64,000 nucleotides of DNA from NCBI GenBank assembly GCA_020072965.1, contig JAIQFY010000004.1, positions 1 to 64,000 of the forward strand, given 5' to 3'. This DNA is from Terriglobia bacterium (GTDB taxonomy: Bacteria; Acidobacteriota; Terriglobia; JAIQFV01). Made by a program: the position numbers and the translations under genes. The notes beneath the pieces are model-generated. The model had not been told where the DNA came from. It saw nothing but the letters and a program-made list of their open reading frames with translations, and searched no databases. Shown piece after piece: positions 8,467-17,778 of this stretch. How positions within the stretch are numbered: the first letter of the stretch is position 1; every line of letters begins with the position of its first letter.

Positions 8467-10331
8467 GGGAGGGTCGCGGTATCAAACACATTGCCATCCA
8501 GGTCGATGGCCGAAAGAGTCACGTTGGCTCCGTCCACGGTGAACAGGACATAGTGGTGAATCCTGGCATATTTTTTCACCGCCGAATTCCAAGGAACTTT
8601 GATGTCCCGGGGGTAGAAAGGCGCTCCCGCGCCTCCACTGATGATCTGCGTCACCGGATGTTGCATCAAGGGGTCTATCGAATGATCAATAATCGTCCGG
8701 GAGTAAGTGTGCTCGTGGCCAAACAACATCGCCGTCACTCCATAATCATTTATCAGCTTCATGAAGCGGTCGCGCATGGCGACCACGTCTCCCAGCGGAA
8801 TAGAGGAATCGTTCAGACCGTTCCACCACATCGCGTCCGCAGAATGACTGCTGGTGGGAAAGGCCATATCCTGCCCGCAGACAAAGATATGTTCCACCCC
8901 GCGTTTCCGGGCGTCGGCCAGGTCCTTGGCCAGCCAATTCATTTGGTTCTCCATGATGTACCCGTTGCGATTGCCGCCGAGCAGCTTCCAGGGGAGGGCG
9001 CGATCGGGCAGCGGGGAGGCATGCGTGAACCAGTAATCCGTGTTGAGCATGACGAAGTGAGAATTGCCGTAATCGAATGAGTAGACCGTCCCACGGTAAC
9101 TGGGGCCGGTGACGCCGTCGCGAACTTCCGGGGATGGATAATCGTCTTCGGGATTGGCGAAGTGGCGGGCGAATTCGGTTTCCGCGTTGACGTTGCCCGT
9201 TTTGTCGCGGTTGTAGGAATTCTTGGCAGCGTCGTGGAAAAAATCTCCCAACGATTCGTGATTCCCCATCCCTTCATAGATGGGAATCAGATGACCGACG
9301 GGCTCCGAGATCAACTTCCAGGCATTCAGCATCAAATCAAAATTCTCAGCACTGGAGGTATAACCGGCAGTCAGATCGCCTCCAAAGAGAATGAATTCAG
9401 CCCCGCGGCGGTAACTGTCATTCAAAAGCGGTTGTGTGACCCTTGCATTCACCCCGCCAAAATCGTTAAAGGCTCCACCCGGGGAAGGCCGTCCATCAGA
9501 CATGAACACAAAATGAAATTGTTGACTCTTCTCCGGGGCGGAGCGGAGACTATAAATGCGGCTAGCTGTCTCCGACTTTGCATCAATACCATCGAACGCC
9601 AATACCTGGTAGCCATAAACCGAACCGGGGTTGAGGCCGGTGATCTTGATCTTGTGATCCCGCTCAAGGACCGGCTCTCCGGAAATCTTCCTGGGGGGAG
9701 CCGGAGACGCATCAAGGAATAATTGCACCACGCCGCGCGAAGGGCGATCCGTGGTCCAGAAGATAACCGCGGAATGGTCGGTCACCTGATCCACGAAGGG
9801 GCCATAGAGTATTGTCGTGCGCTTTTCATAGCGCCCTGCCTGTCCGAAATAGTGGAAGCGAGATTCAAAATACCTCATCCTGCCCGAGCGGGAATCAAAG
9901 ATCTCAAGCCGGAAATAGACGTCACCCTCATGTGCGGGGCTGTCCTCGGACCGCTCCCCTGCATTCTCCAGCTTCTTGAGGTCGAAACTAAGGCGATGCG
10001 AAATGGCGGGCTTCTTTCCAGATTCACGCACTTCGAACTGGAAAAAGGGCGCTTCCAGCTTCAGGTCGGGATTGATCTGTCCGAAGAAAGCCCTGGGCGG
10101 CGGGGTTGGTGTCATTGTCTCGAAGGTGAGATTCACTCCCCCATTCACTTTTATTTCTACCGTCGGCACCGCTTTCAAAATCCGGTCGTCCCGCTTGTAA
10201 GGCTGAAGGTCTGCGAGGGATTTAGGCAAAGCCGCCTTGGAGGGGGTCTGGCTGGAAACGGTGAGTGAGGATGTCAGAAGGATGGCAACCGACAGAAAGA
10301 GACTTCGAAAAACTGAAAGACTCTTCTCCAT
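8463..10331 (-). CDS. Secreted purple-acid-phosphatase-like metallophosphoesterase
   Basis: The 622-residue product has a signal peptide (FRSLFLSVAILLTSSLTVSSQ). A fibronectin-III-like domain follows at about residues 180-270 (KITGLNPGSVYGYQVLAFDG). The calcineurin-like domain comes next, with GGDLTAGY near residue 317, GMGNHES near 355 and GHEHTYSRT near 538; these are the usual dinuclear-metal ligands. The DxH motif I is seen only as MSDGRPS, so the first metal site may be altered. It probably hydrolyses phosphomonoesters or diesters outside the cytoplasm. It is first in a two-gene operon with a GT-C glycosyltransferase. Confidence 0.82.
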   Translation of the reverse strand: MEKSLSVFRSLFLSVAILLTSSLTVSSQTPSKAALPKSLADLQPYKRDDRILKAVPTVEIKVNGGVNLTFETMTPTPPPRAFFGQINPDLKLEAPFFQFEVRESGKKPAISHRLSFDLKKLENAGERSEDSPAHEGDVYFRLEIFDSRSGRMRYFESRFHYFGQAGRYEKRTTILYGPFVDQVTDHSAVIFWTTDRPSRGVVQLFLDASPAPPRKISGEPVLERDHKIKITGLNPGSVYGYQVLAFDGIDAKSETASRIYSLRSAPEKSQQFHFVFMSDGRPSPGGAFNDFGGVNARVTQPLLNDSYRRGAEFILFGGDLTAGYTSSAENFDLMLNAWKLISEPVGHLIPIYEGMGNHESLGDFFHDAAKNSYNRDKTGNVNAETEFARHFANPEDDYPSPEVRDGVTGPSYRGTVYSFDYGNSHFVMLNTDYWFTHASPLPDRALPWKLLGGNRNGYIMENQMNWLAKDLADARKRGVEHIFVCGQDMAFPTSSHSADAMWWNGLNDSSIPLGDVVAMRDRFMKLINDYGVTAMLFGHEHTYSRTIIDHSIDPLMQHPVTQIISGGAGAPFYPRDIKVPWNSAVKKYARIHHYVLFTVDGANVTLSAIDLDGNVFDTATLP

Positions 10332-10715
10332 GAAAGGCTCCAGCGGCCCGGGAATGGTTCTTGAATTGAATAACGATCCTGATGAAAAGCACGCCGATTC
10401 TATCAGGTTGGGTCAGCGATTTACAAAGTGAGAATCATCTCGGAGGCGATTATTCTTAGGACGCTGTGCGTTCCGGGGGGCTGGCGGGAATGGCGGCCCG
10501 AAGGTCGAGCCAGGGTAAAGGGAACAAGTCCGTTGGGATGGCACGCGGCTGGGAGTGAAAAAATTGGTGTCGAGGAAACGGCGTGTCGCGCGGAACGTTT
10601 CGTCGCTGGGGGCAATGTGGCATACTATGCGGAAAATTACTGGAAACGGCTGAGAGTGCGAAACCGGACGCGAGGCGGCTCGCGTTATTCCCTGATGCAA
10701 AAGGAGGGCAAGTCC

Positions 10716-11198
10716 ATGGATCTGGATGTCTATCGCGTGGAAATTCCTGAGGGATGCAATGTCATCATCGGGCATACCCATTTCATTAAAACGGCAGAGG
10801 ATTTGTACGAGATCATGGTTAGCGCGGTGCCGCAGGTCAAGTTTGGGATCGCGTTTTGCGAAGCCAGCGGACCGTGTCTCGTCCGGGTCGAAGGAAACGA
10901 CGAAGCGCTGAAATCATGCGCAGCCAGGGATGCGCAGGGCATCGGCGCCGGGCACAGCTTCACCATTTTGATGCGTGATGCCTACCCCATCAACGTCTTG
11001 AATGCCATTAAGTCCTGCCAGGAAGTGTGCACCATTTTCTGCGCCACCGCGAACCCCGTGGAGGTCGTGATCTTCAAGAGCGCGCAGGGCCGGGGGATCC
11101 TGGGAGTGGTGGACGGTTCTGCGCCAAAGGGAATCGAGGATCCAGCCGCACGCACGGCGCGCAAGGAGATGCTGCGGAAGTTCGGGTATAAACTCTGA
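10716..11198 (+). CDS. Adenosine-specific kinase family protein (COG1839-like)
   Basis: The 160-residue protein matches the small, mostly archaeal adenosine-specific kinase family: GCNVIIGHTHFIKTAEDLYE, VKFGIAFCEASGPCLVR, NPVEVVIFKSAQGRGILGVVDG. The reading frame stays open upstream to 10428, but ATG 10716 has the strong SD AGGAGGG seven bases ahead and gives the expected family length. The kinase name rests on limited biochemistry of homologues, so the true substrate here is uncertain. No operon partner. Confidence 0.85.
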   Translation: MDLDVYRVEIPEGCNVIIGHTHFIKTAEDLYEIMVSAVPQVKFGIAFCEASGPCLVRVEGNDEALKSCAARDAQGIGAGHSFTILMRDAYPINVLNAIKSCQEVCTIFCATANPVEVVIFKSAQGRGILGVVDGSAPKGIEDPAARTARKEMLRKFGYKL

Positions 11199-11415
11199 CA
11201 GAATGGAAGGGCGCTGAACCGCGGAGCCGCGAAAGACGCGGAGTTCTTAAGATCCGGGGCTTGTCAAAATCGGCTCGAAACCCACGTGCTCAGCCATAAG
11301 GCGAATCTCACGGAAATTCAGTGGGATCTATCAGGAGTGGATAAACAGCGGGAATTGAAGTGATATCTACACATCAACTCCCACGGGGACGCGGTCAGAC
11401 CCGATCGACCGGTCC

Positions 11416-11835
11416 TCACGCAGCCGCATGGCAATCAAATGCCTTCTTCTGGCAGACCTGTCGGAGCGCCATGACAAGCGCGTCCTCGTCCCCCGAGGGC
11501 GAGGGAGAGGGTGCAATCAAGTAACTTCGTCTGCGGGCATGCCCTCCCATTTGTTCCAATATCGTGTCCGAGGGACTACAGGGAATAACAATGCAGTCAG
11601 GTGACACCCCCTCCAGATAATCGACTGCCGATCCGACTTCCGTGGGGGTATCCAGCGACAGAACAGCAATGTCAAAATCAATCTTCGAAAGATTCCGAAA
11701 AAGACCATCCTGTCGCGGGGTGACATGAAACGCGGAACAATGATGGCACGCGCACAGATCCATCCAGCGCTCCACGAAAGCAGGGTCGTGCGAAACCAGG
11801 AGCACTTGGATGCGTCGATCTCCCGGCTTTAACAT
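11416..11835 (-). CDS. Degenerate receiver-domain protein (pseudo-receiver), downstream copy
   Basis: This 139-residue protein has the alternating beta/alpha pattern of a CheY-like receiver: QVLLVSHDPAFVERW as strand 1, then FDIAVLSLDTP where a receiver has DLVLLDxxMP. The phosphoacceptor position is Ser rather than Asp and the C-terminal KP motif is not evident, so it is unlikely to be phosphorylated in the standard way. ATG 11835 is chosen over 11862 because AGGAGGG lies just upstream. It follows a second degenerate receiver by 47 bases and is presumably co-transcribed. No output domain is present. Confidence 0.6.
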   Translation of the reverse strand: MLKPGDRRIQVLLVSHDPAFVERWMDLCACHHCSAFHVTPRQDGLFRNLSKIDFDIAVLSLDTPTEVGSAVDYLEGVSPDCIVIPCSPSDTILEQMGGHARRRSYLIAPSPSPSGDEDALVMALRQVCQKKAFDCHAAA

Positions 11836-11882
11836 TTGGATCCCTCCTGCAGTAAAACACAAACCTGATACAGGGACTCCGT

Positions 11883-12290
11883 TCAGGCCGTTTGGGCCTT
11901 CGCGACCTCAAAGGCCGCTCGGCGATGAAGCGTGAGATCATATATGCGCCCGAACTCCTTCCAGTCAACCGGGCGGACAATGTAATCGAACACTCCATGC
12001 CGAAGGCAGGACAGATAAAAAGGTACGTCGTCGCTGGGTGAAATAACGACGACCGCAGTCGCCGGGCGGTTATTGCGGACCGCATCGAGCACGGCACAGT
12101 ATTCCTGATCGGGCGTCTCAATTCCCATGAAGACGGCATCGAAGTCGTTGCTGATAGCAAGCCGTCGCACAGCTTCGCCGGGTGTTTGAACAAACTCGAC
12201 GCGGGCGTGGGAGCCCTCAGCATGCGCCGTTATTTTTTCGCGTTCAGAGAGGGTTACATGAACGACCAGGATATGGGGGGTATTTTCCAT
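11883..12290 (-). CDS. Degenerate receiver-domain protein (pseudo-receiver), upstream copy
   Basis: The 135-residue product starts HILVVHVTLSEREK and keeps the receiver fold signature. FDAVFMGIETPD sits where the phospho-Asp motif belongs, but the acceptor is Gly. AVVVISPSDD resembles the strand-4 Ser/Thr segment and FDYIVRPVDW the strand-5 KP motif with Arg replacing Lys. It therefore looks like a phosphorylation-independent receiver. SD GAGGTGGTGG precedes ATG 12290. It has no DNA-binding domain and is paired with the 139-residue protein downstream. Confidence 0.65.
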   Translation of the reverse strand: MENTPHILVVHVTLSEREKITAHAEGSHARVEFVQTPGEAVRRLAISNDFDAVFMGIETPDQEYCAVLDAVRNNRPATAVVVISPSDDVPFYLSCLRHGVFDYIVRPVDWKEFGRIYDLTLHRRAAFEVAKAQTA

Positions 12291-12520
12291 GGACCACCAC
12301 CTCGTCTGTTAATTTGCCAATAAAAACGAGGCAGACTACAGTAAGGGAAGTGAAAGGACCTCTTCACACGCAAGAGATTCCGAGCATCACGGCAGCGGTG
12401 GGACTTCCCAAAAAGTCTCAAGACCTAAATACTCCTTGGAAGGGCAAAAGTCAAGGAGGGCAGAAATTGAAAACAGAGCTCAACTCCAGGCCCGAAGGGC
12501 CTAAGAGGAGCTCAGATGGG

Positions 12521-13195
12521 TTACGCTGCGACCGCCGGCCGTTCCCTGTCCAGCCAAAATGCAATCCCAGCAACAACAATCGCCTGGACCAACCACACGA
12601 CAGCAAGGGCTCGGGGACCAGGTGGCACCGTGGAGATTGCCTGCCCTATTATCGCCGAAGCAGAAAGAAAAATCATAAAGAGGATCATCCCGTATTTTGC
12701 GGGGCGGCCAACGTTGCCCGCAGATTTCAGGTAAAGGGTGAGGCCGGCCACAACCAGCAATCCCTCAAGCACCAGCGCCGCATAGAGGTGATTCCATAGA
12801 CCCAGCCCCAGCATGTACGAACGTGCCCCGGCGACGGGCATTTCCGCAACGTGGACGATGAGGTCAGTCAGAAAATGTGAGAAAACCGCCACGGCAATGA
12901 TCCAGGGAATCCTCGTACCGGGTTGTTTGCCCTTTGGCCATACCCTCTCTGCTGCAAGCAACGCAAGCGTCGACCAAAGAAAGGCCGCCAGTAGGCCATG
13001 GGAGTAGGGGAAGGAAAAGGTCAAATAATGAAGGTCCCGGTAATTTGCAGGGACCACAACATGCTCGACGCCCAGGAGAACGAGTGCCCCCAGGATGAAA
13101 TCAAAAAATAGTGCCGCAAAAATCAGGATGCCAACGTTGATATTCCGGTCGGCTCTCTTCAGCGCAAGTCCGACCCCGAGATGGCCGATGAACAT
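12521..13195 (-). CDS. YdjM-like membrane-bound metal-dependent hydrolase family protein
   Basis: The protein has about six transmembrane helices and conserved His/Asp positions typical of the YdjM/PF04307 family: MFIGHLGVGLALKRADRN at the start, FFDFILGALVLLGVEH, YSHGLLAAFLWS and FSHFLTDLIVHVAEMP. The family is named for a predicted metal-dependent phosphohydrolase-like site; substrates are unknown. ATG 13195 is preferred to an upstream in-frame start at 13291 because the family begins at MFIGHLG and the extension is not protein-like. The predicted length is 224 residues. Confidence 0.72.
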   Translation of the reverse strand: MFIGHLGVGLALKRADRNINVGILIFAALFFDFILGALVLLGVEHVVVPANYRDLHYLTFSFPYSHGLLAAFLWSTLALLAAERVWPKGKQPGTRIPWIIAVAVFSHFLTDLIVHVAEMPVAGARSYMLGLGLWNHLYAALVLEGLLVVAGLTLYLKSAGNVGRPAKYGMILFMIFLSASAIIGQAISTVPPGPRALAVVWLVQAIVVAGIAFWLDRERPAVAA

Positions 13196-13419
13196 AGAGG
13201 GGGCCTTCGTAATGGTGGTTCGTTGATTCCAGGTGTTTCGGCGGTTCGAGAAAGCGCGCAGAGGCACTCCACCGGAGCGGAGCGCCCCCACAGTTCCAAA
13301 TCACCGCACAAGGTTCTTAGTCTGCCCGTCCAACCACCGCTTCAGGGGGGCAAATTAGTCGAGAAGAGCGGACGCAACCTTGATCTCCCCCTTGGAGATC
13401 CCGTTCCGGAGGGGTCGTT

Positions 13420-13929
13420 TCAATGATCCCTTTTGGCCGGCTGACCTGAAGATTCTCTGGTGTCTTGGCGATAGGCTATTTGGTTCGCGTCCAACCAGCC
13501 AATGGCGATTTTCTCAAACGCTTTTTCGCGAAATCGATACCAGTCCTCTGCAATGCCGCGTTGATGAATGGCGTCTTTGAAAAGGCGAAACGCGCCATTG
13601 CCGTGGATCTTGGACAAAAACTCATTCCGGATTTCAGGATTGTCGAGCGAGGCGCAAAATTCTTCCATGATCGCCCACTCATGGATCTCGAATTTGGTAG
13701 GGAGTTCCAGGTAATCTTCAGAGTCCAGGACCTCCCGCTTTTTTTCGATTAACTCTTTTTGCCATGGTGGAGCATCGTCATGACCCAACTCGTCGGGGAG
13801 ATCGTAAATTTCATCGTCAACCAAAGTAACGAGTTCGCCGGTCCTTTTGTTGAGGAACGCGGTGTGGGAGTCGTCGATGACGTCCATTTCATTTATGACC
13901 GCCTGCAGGGAAACCACGGGAGTCGTCAT
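13420..13929 (-). CDS. UPF0158 family protein
   Basis: The 169-residue acidic protein matches the UPF0158 (PF03682) pattern: VVSLQAVINEMDVIDDSHTAFLNKRTGEL, LPTKFEIHEWAIMEEF, and the C-terminal GAFRLFKDAIHQRGIAEDWYRFRE. The function of the family is not known. The start ATG 13929 is secured by the near-perfect SD GGAGGTGAT. It appears monocistronic. Confidence 0.85.
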   Translation of the reverse strand: MTTPVVSLQAVINEMDVIDDSHTAFLNKRTGELVTLVDDEIYDLPDELGHDDAPPWQKELIEKKREVLDSEDYLELPTKFEIHEWAIMEEFCASLDNPEIRNEFLSKIHGNGAFRLFKDAIHQRGIAEDWYRFREKAFEKIAIGWLDANQIAYRQDTRESSGQPAKRDH

Positions 13930-14171
13930 TTATCACCTCCGTTGTGGGCATTCACTTACTGAGGATGATAGAAAATAGCGACGGATGACAGCATCTCTCG
14001 AAGCGGATCACGGCCCGACTCGGCGGGCTTGCACAACTCAACATGAATGGGACGACGAGTGTCACTATATTGGATCATCCTCAATAAGGTAAGCTCAAAA
14101 TATGTTGTATTGATCTCCAATCCAAATGCTTGACGCCGAAGAGCGCCAACCGCATCGCCCTTCCGGCCCCC

Positions 14172-16022
14172 TCATTGTTCCATCGCCCGGTTTTGCTCGT
14201 CCAACCACTTCTTCAAGGGGGCGAAATAGTCGAGGATGGCTGACGCGTCCATCCGGTCTTCGCCCGTGAGTGCTTTGAGCGCCTCCGGCCACGGACGGCT
14301 CTGCCCCATCTCCATCATCTGGATCAGTTTGGCCCCGGCTTTCTTGTTGCCGTATATTGAGCAACGGTTCAACGGGCCGGAGTAGCCCGCTTCGCGGCAC
14401 AAGGCGCGATGAAATTGGAACTGGAGAATGGTGGCGAGGAAGTATCGCGCGTAGGGAGTGTTGTCGGCGACGTGATACTTGGCGCCGGCGTCAAAGTCCT
14501 GTTCAGTGCGGGGTGAAGGGGGAGCAATGCCCTGGTATTTCAGGCGCAAATCCCACCACCCCTTGTTGTAGTCAACCGCGCCGATCTCTCCGGAGAAGAC
14601 CTTCCAGCGCCACTGATCGACCAGATATCCAAAGGGCAGGAAGGCCACTTTATCAAGCGCCAACTGAAGCAGCAGTCCGATGTCGGCGCTTGCGTCGGGC
14701 ACCTGGCCGATCAATCCGATCTGTTTCAGGTATTCCGGCGTGACCGAAAGGGCAACGGCATCCCCGATGGCCTCATGGAAGCCGTCATGGGCGCCGCTTT
14801 GAAACAGCGGCGGCTGAGGGGCATAGGCCATCTGATAATAATTGTGACCCAACTCGTGATGGACCGTGGCAAAGTCTTCATCGTTAATCTCGATGCACAT
14901 CTTCAGGCGGACATCCTTCTGATTGTCAATGTCCCAGGCGCTCGCATGGCAGACCACTTCACGGTCCATGGGTTTTGTAAACAGGGACCGTTCCCAGAAG
15001 GTGTCGGGGAGCGCAGGGAATCCCAGCGAAGTAAAAAATCCCTCGCCATAACGGACCATCTGGCGAGCATCCGTTTTTCGCTGCTTGAGGGTTTCGGTCA
15101 AGCTGTAACCGGGGTCACCGTTGGCGGGCTTCAGAATGGAGTAAATGTTTCCCCAGGTCTGGCTCCACATATTCCCCAGCAGGTGTGCGGGAATGGGCCC
15201 ATGGGGAGGCACCAGTTGGGTCCCATACTGCTTCACAAGTTTTTGGCGTGTATAATTATACAGGGAATCATACAGCGGTTTAACCTGCTGCCAGAGTCGC
15301 TCCATCTCGATCGCAAACGCCTCTGGAGTCATATCGTAATTCGAGCGCCACATGGCCCCAACGTCCTTGAACCCCATCTCGCGGGCGCCTTTATTGGCAA
15401 GATCCACGTAACGCACATAGCGGGGCCGGTAAGGCGGTGAAACCTTGTGCCATCCCAGCCAGATCTGCTTCAATTCTTCAGGATTTCGGCTGGTGGCCAG
15501 GATCCGTTCCATGTCATTTAAGCTTAGACACTTTCCTTTCTCTCCCTCGGGACAGTATTTTCCTTTTCCGTAGTCACTTTTCATGGAGACGGCGATCTTC
15601 GTTAATTCCTCCCGTTCGGCCGGGTTGCCGGGCGCGGGCAAGGTCAGGGCAAGGCGCAGCAATTTGAACTTTCGTTCGGCGCTGGCGGAAAGCTTCACGC
15701 CCTCGAACTTTCTCGCGGACTTTGCCAACTGAGTGACTGCCGCGATCAGCTCCTGATTGGCCTGGGCGGAGAGGGCCTCGGTATCATCGGTGATGAAGTT
15801 GCTGTTCACCCAGTCGGCGCGACTCGCATGGATCGACAGGTCCGATACTCTTTTCTCCGCTTCCCTGATGAACTTCTCTGCCTCGGCCGCGGTGGGTTTC
15901 GCTCCGTTTGCATTTGGGGACGGAACCTGGGCAAACGAGCATCCTGCGATGAGAGAAAGAAGAAGAAGTAATATGAATGACGGTCTGACAATAAGATTTA
16001 TTGTGGAGCGAGACGATTTCAT
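14172..16022 (-). CDS. Peptidase M2 (angiotensin-converting-enzyme-like) lipoprotein
   Basis: This is a zinc dipeptidyl carboxypeptidase-like protein of 616 residues. The zinc motif HHELGHNYYQM lies near residue 385 and the downstream glutamate ligand in GFHEAIGDAVALS, about 25 residues on, as in ACE. The N-terminus is a signal peptide ending in LIAGC, which fits a lipobox, so the mature enzyme is probably lipid-anchored outside the inner membrane. ATG 16022 is chosen because GGAGG precedes it by seven bases; the upstream extension to 16100 is not signal-like. Likely role: release of dipeptides from peptides in the periplasm. Confidence 0.9.
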   Translation of the reverse strand: MKSSRSTINLIVRPSFILLLLLSLIAGCSFAQVPSPNANGAKPTAAEAEKFIREAEKRVSDLSIHASRADWVNSNFITDDTEALSAQANQELIAAVTQLAKSARKFEGVKLSASAERKFKLLRLALTLPAPGNPAEREELTKIAVSMKSDYGKGKYCPEGEKGKCLSLNDMERILATSRNPEELKQIWLGWHKVSPPYRPRYVRYVDLANKGAREMGFKDVGAMWRSNYDMTPEAFAIEMERLWQQVKPLYDSLYNYTRQKLVKQYGTQLVPPHGPIPAHLLGNMWSQTWGNIYSILKPANGDPGYSLTETLKQRKTDARQMVRYGEGFFTSLGFPALPDTFWERSLFTKPMDREVVCHASAWDIDNQKDVRLKMCIEINDEDFATVHHELGHNYYQMAYAPQPPLFQSGAHDGFHEAIGDAVALSVTPEYLKQIGLIGQVPDASADIGLLLQLALDKVAFLPFGYLVDQWRWKVFSGEIGAVDYNKGWWDLRLKYQGIAPPSPRTEQDFDAGAKYHVADNTPYARYFLATILQFQFHRALCREAGYSGPLNRCSIYGNKKAGAKLIQMMEMGQSRPWPEALKALTGEDRMDASAILDYFAPLKKWLDEQNRAMEQ

Positions 16023-16326
16023 TGAATGCCTCCGGTTCTCACGAGTTTGTTGCTGGAAACTATAAGGCTGAACAGGGATTTCCTCACGCTTGTGTCGCAC
16101 GCCAGAGACCCCTGAAGCTCGGACATACTAAAAAAATCCTTACACAAAGATGGAGACTAATCAAGCGGGACGATGCGAAAAAGAACTCACCTTCCCTCCC
16201 GGGATTCAATCCCGGGGAGGCCAGCCCTTCATCAGAGGGTGGGTGGTTCCATGGGAGCGCCGGGGATCCATGGATCAGGGAGAATGGATCCTGGCAGGGG
16301 CTCGCGGTCCCGGCAATAGTGCGCAC

Positions 16327-16824
16327 TCATTTGATGGAGATCACCTGACCCTTCGTTATCATTTGTAAATCCGCAGGGCTCAGCTTGAAGACGGCGTGAG
16401 GGGTTCCGGCAGCGGCCCAGATTTCCTGATAGGCCATCAAATCTTCATCGATGAAGGTCTTCAGGGGCTCAAGGTGTCCAACCGGAGGAATGCCGCCAAT
16501 GGCAAAGCCCGTCCTGACGCGGACAAAATCGGGATCCGCTTTCTCCACGGGTTCACAGAGCATCTCAGCAATTCCCTTTTCGTTGACACGGTTTGAGCCG
16601 CTCGCAACGATCAAGATCGGCGACTGGGTGTTGCGGCCTTTGAAGACGAGCGACTTGACGATTTGTCCGACCTGGCAACCCACCGCCTGGGCCGCTTCCC
16701 GCGCGGTTCGCGTGCTGGCGGGAAGTTCGAGGACCGCACACTCAAGGCCGAACGCCTTCAAGGCATCCTGGACTCTTTGGGCGCTGGGGCTGAGATTTGT
16801 CGAGGCCATCTCCTCAGGCTCCAT
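16327..16824 (-). CDS. YbaK/EbsC-family aminoacyl-tRNA deacylase
   Basis: The 165-residue single-domain protein matches freestanding trans-editing deacylases that hydrolyse mischarged tRNA. REAAQAVGCQVGQIVKSLVFKG contains the conserved Lys-Ser/Thr substrate pocket motif, followed by LIVASGSNRVN, and GGIPPVGH is the diagnostic GxxPPxGH loop. No synthetase is fused or adjacent. M6 is a possible alternative start. It is downstream of a methyltransferase gene on the same strand, 24 bases away. Confidence 0.85.
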   Translation of the reverse strand: MEPEEMASTNLSPSAQRVQDALKAFGLECAVLELPASTRTAREAAQAVGCQVGQIVKSLVFKGRNTQSPILIVASGSNRVNEKGIAEMLCEPVEKADPDFVRVRTGFAIGGIPPVGHLEPLKTFIDEDLMAYQEIWAAAGTPHAVFKLSPADLQMITKGQVISIK

Positions 16825-16848
16825 GCTGGGACTCTTGTCTCATTTTTC

Positions 16849-17586
16849 TTATTCGCTTCTGTGGATCGCAGAAATTCCAATTCCAAACTCCAAATTCCAG
16901 ACAAAATCCAAGTAATCGACTTGGTTGGTGAATTTGGAATTTAGTCTTTGCTTGGACTTTGGACTTTCTCCGGGCTTCCCTGCAATTACGATCTTGAATG
17001 TCCCCCGGAGGAGCGCGGGTTCCTCGTATCGTTTCTCGAGGTTCGCGGCTTCGAGGAGCGGCCCCAGCGGGCGGTTAATGTCCGTGAAGAAAAAATTTGC
17101 CGGCAGGTTCAGGAATCGCCTGCCCCAGGACGGATGCCCGCCGTCCGGAAGAAACTTATCGAGAATAGAGATGGTTCCCCCCTTCTTGAGCACCCGCGCA
17201 GCCTCTCTGGCGCACGCGATGGGATCGGGGATGATGGCCAGGATCAAGTGCAGGATCACATGATCAAACGTCCTGTCCTCAAACAGCAGCTTTTCTCCAT
17301 CCATGACCTCCGCTCGCACCGGGAAGCCCAAGCGTTCGGCCCGGCGCCGGATTTTGTCGACCATGGCGGGTGAAATATCCACTGCGGTGATGTGCAGTCC
17401 CCGGGGAAGATACTCAAGATCACAGCCCGTCCCTGCTCCCACGATTAAAACGCGGTCGCCCGGCATTGGGGCGAGTAGCTCGATCGCCCGTTGCCTGGCC
17501 TTTTCAAGGGGCCGGACAATGACGTCAAAGAAGGGCGCGTAGAATGAGTATCGAACCCGATTCCATTGAGTGGAGTTGATACGCAC
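16849..17586 (-). CDS. SAM-dependent class I methyltransferase with repeat-derived C-terminal tail
   Basis: The 245-residue product has motif I VLIVGAGTGCDLEYLP, motif II ITAVDISPAMV and the post-motif LPDGGHPSWGRRF, as in UbiE/PhcB-like small-molecule methyltransferases. The substrate is unknown. The start is GTG 17586. The domain proper ends around FKIVIAGKPGESP; the last roughly 40 residues (starting KSKQRLNSKF) are translated from the AATTCCAAA-type repeat at 16871-16970. The conserved gene probably once ended earlier. See the matching tail on rsmG. Confidence 0.8.
   Translation of the reverse strand: MRINSTQWNRVRYSFYAPFFDVIVRPLEKARQRAIELLAPMPGDRVLIVGAGTGCDLEYLPRGLHITAVDISPAMVDKIRRRAERLGFPVRAEVMDGEKLLFEDRTFDHVILHLILAIIPDPIACAREAARVLKKGGTISILDKFLPDGGHPSWGRRFLNLPANFFFTDINRPLGPLLEAANLEKRYEEPALLRGTFKIVIAGKPGESPKSKQRLNSKFTNQVDYLDFVWNLEFGIGISAIHRSE
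16871..16970. repeat. AATTCCAAA-type inverted repeat overlapping a methyltransferase 3' end
   Basis: Repeated words CCAAATTCC/GGAATTTGG and TCCAAAGTCC occur in opposite orientations around a centre near 16920 (ATCGACTTGG/TTGGTG). The element is the same in word content as 62443-62670. It lies inside the reading frame of the methyltransferase. Confidence 0.6.
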
Positions 17587-17778
17587 TTGGTCGGGCCCTC
17601 TGCCCAGGGGGTAAAAATGACGGGGTTAAATTCCTTCATCAGCCGAACAATCGGAACTCCCTGTAATCTCGATTACCGCTTAGATGAACCACCTTGGAAC
17701 CGCCCTTATTCGTTGATCCAGGATATCCAAAGTCAATGCAGGAATTCTAAAGCCCAGGCATCCGCTGATGTATGGGCT

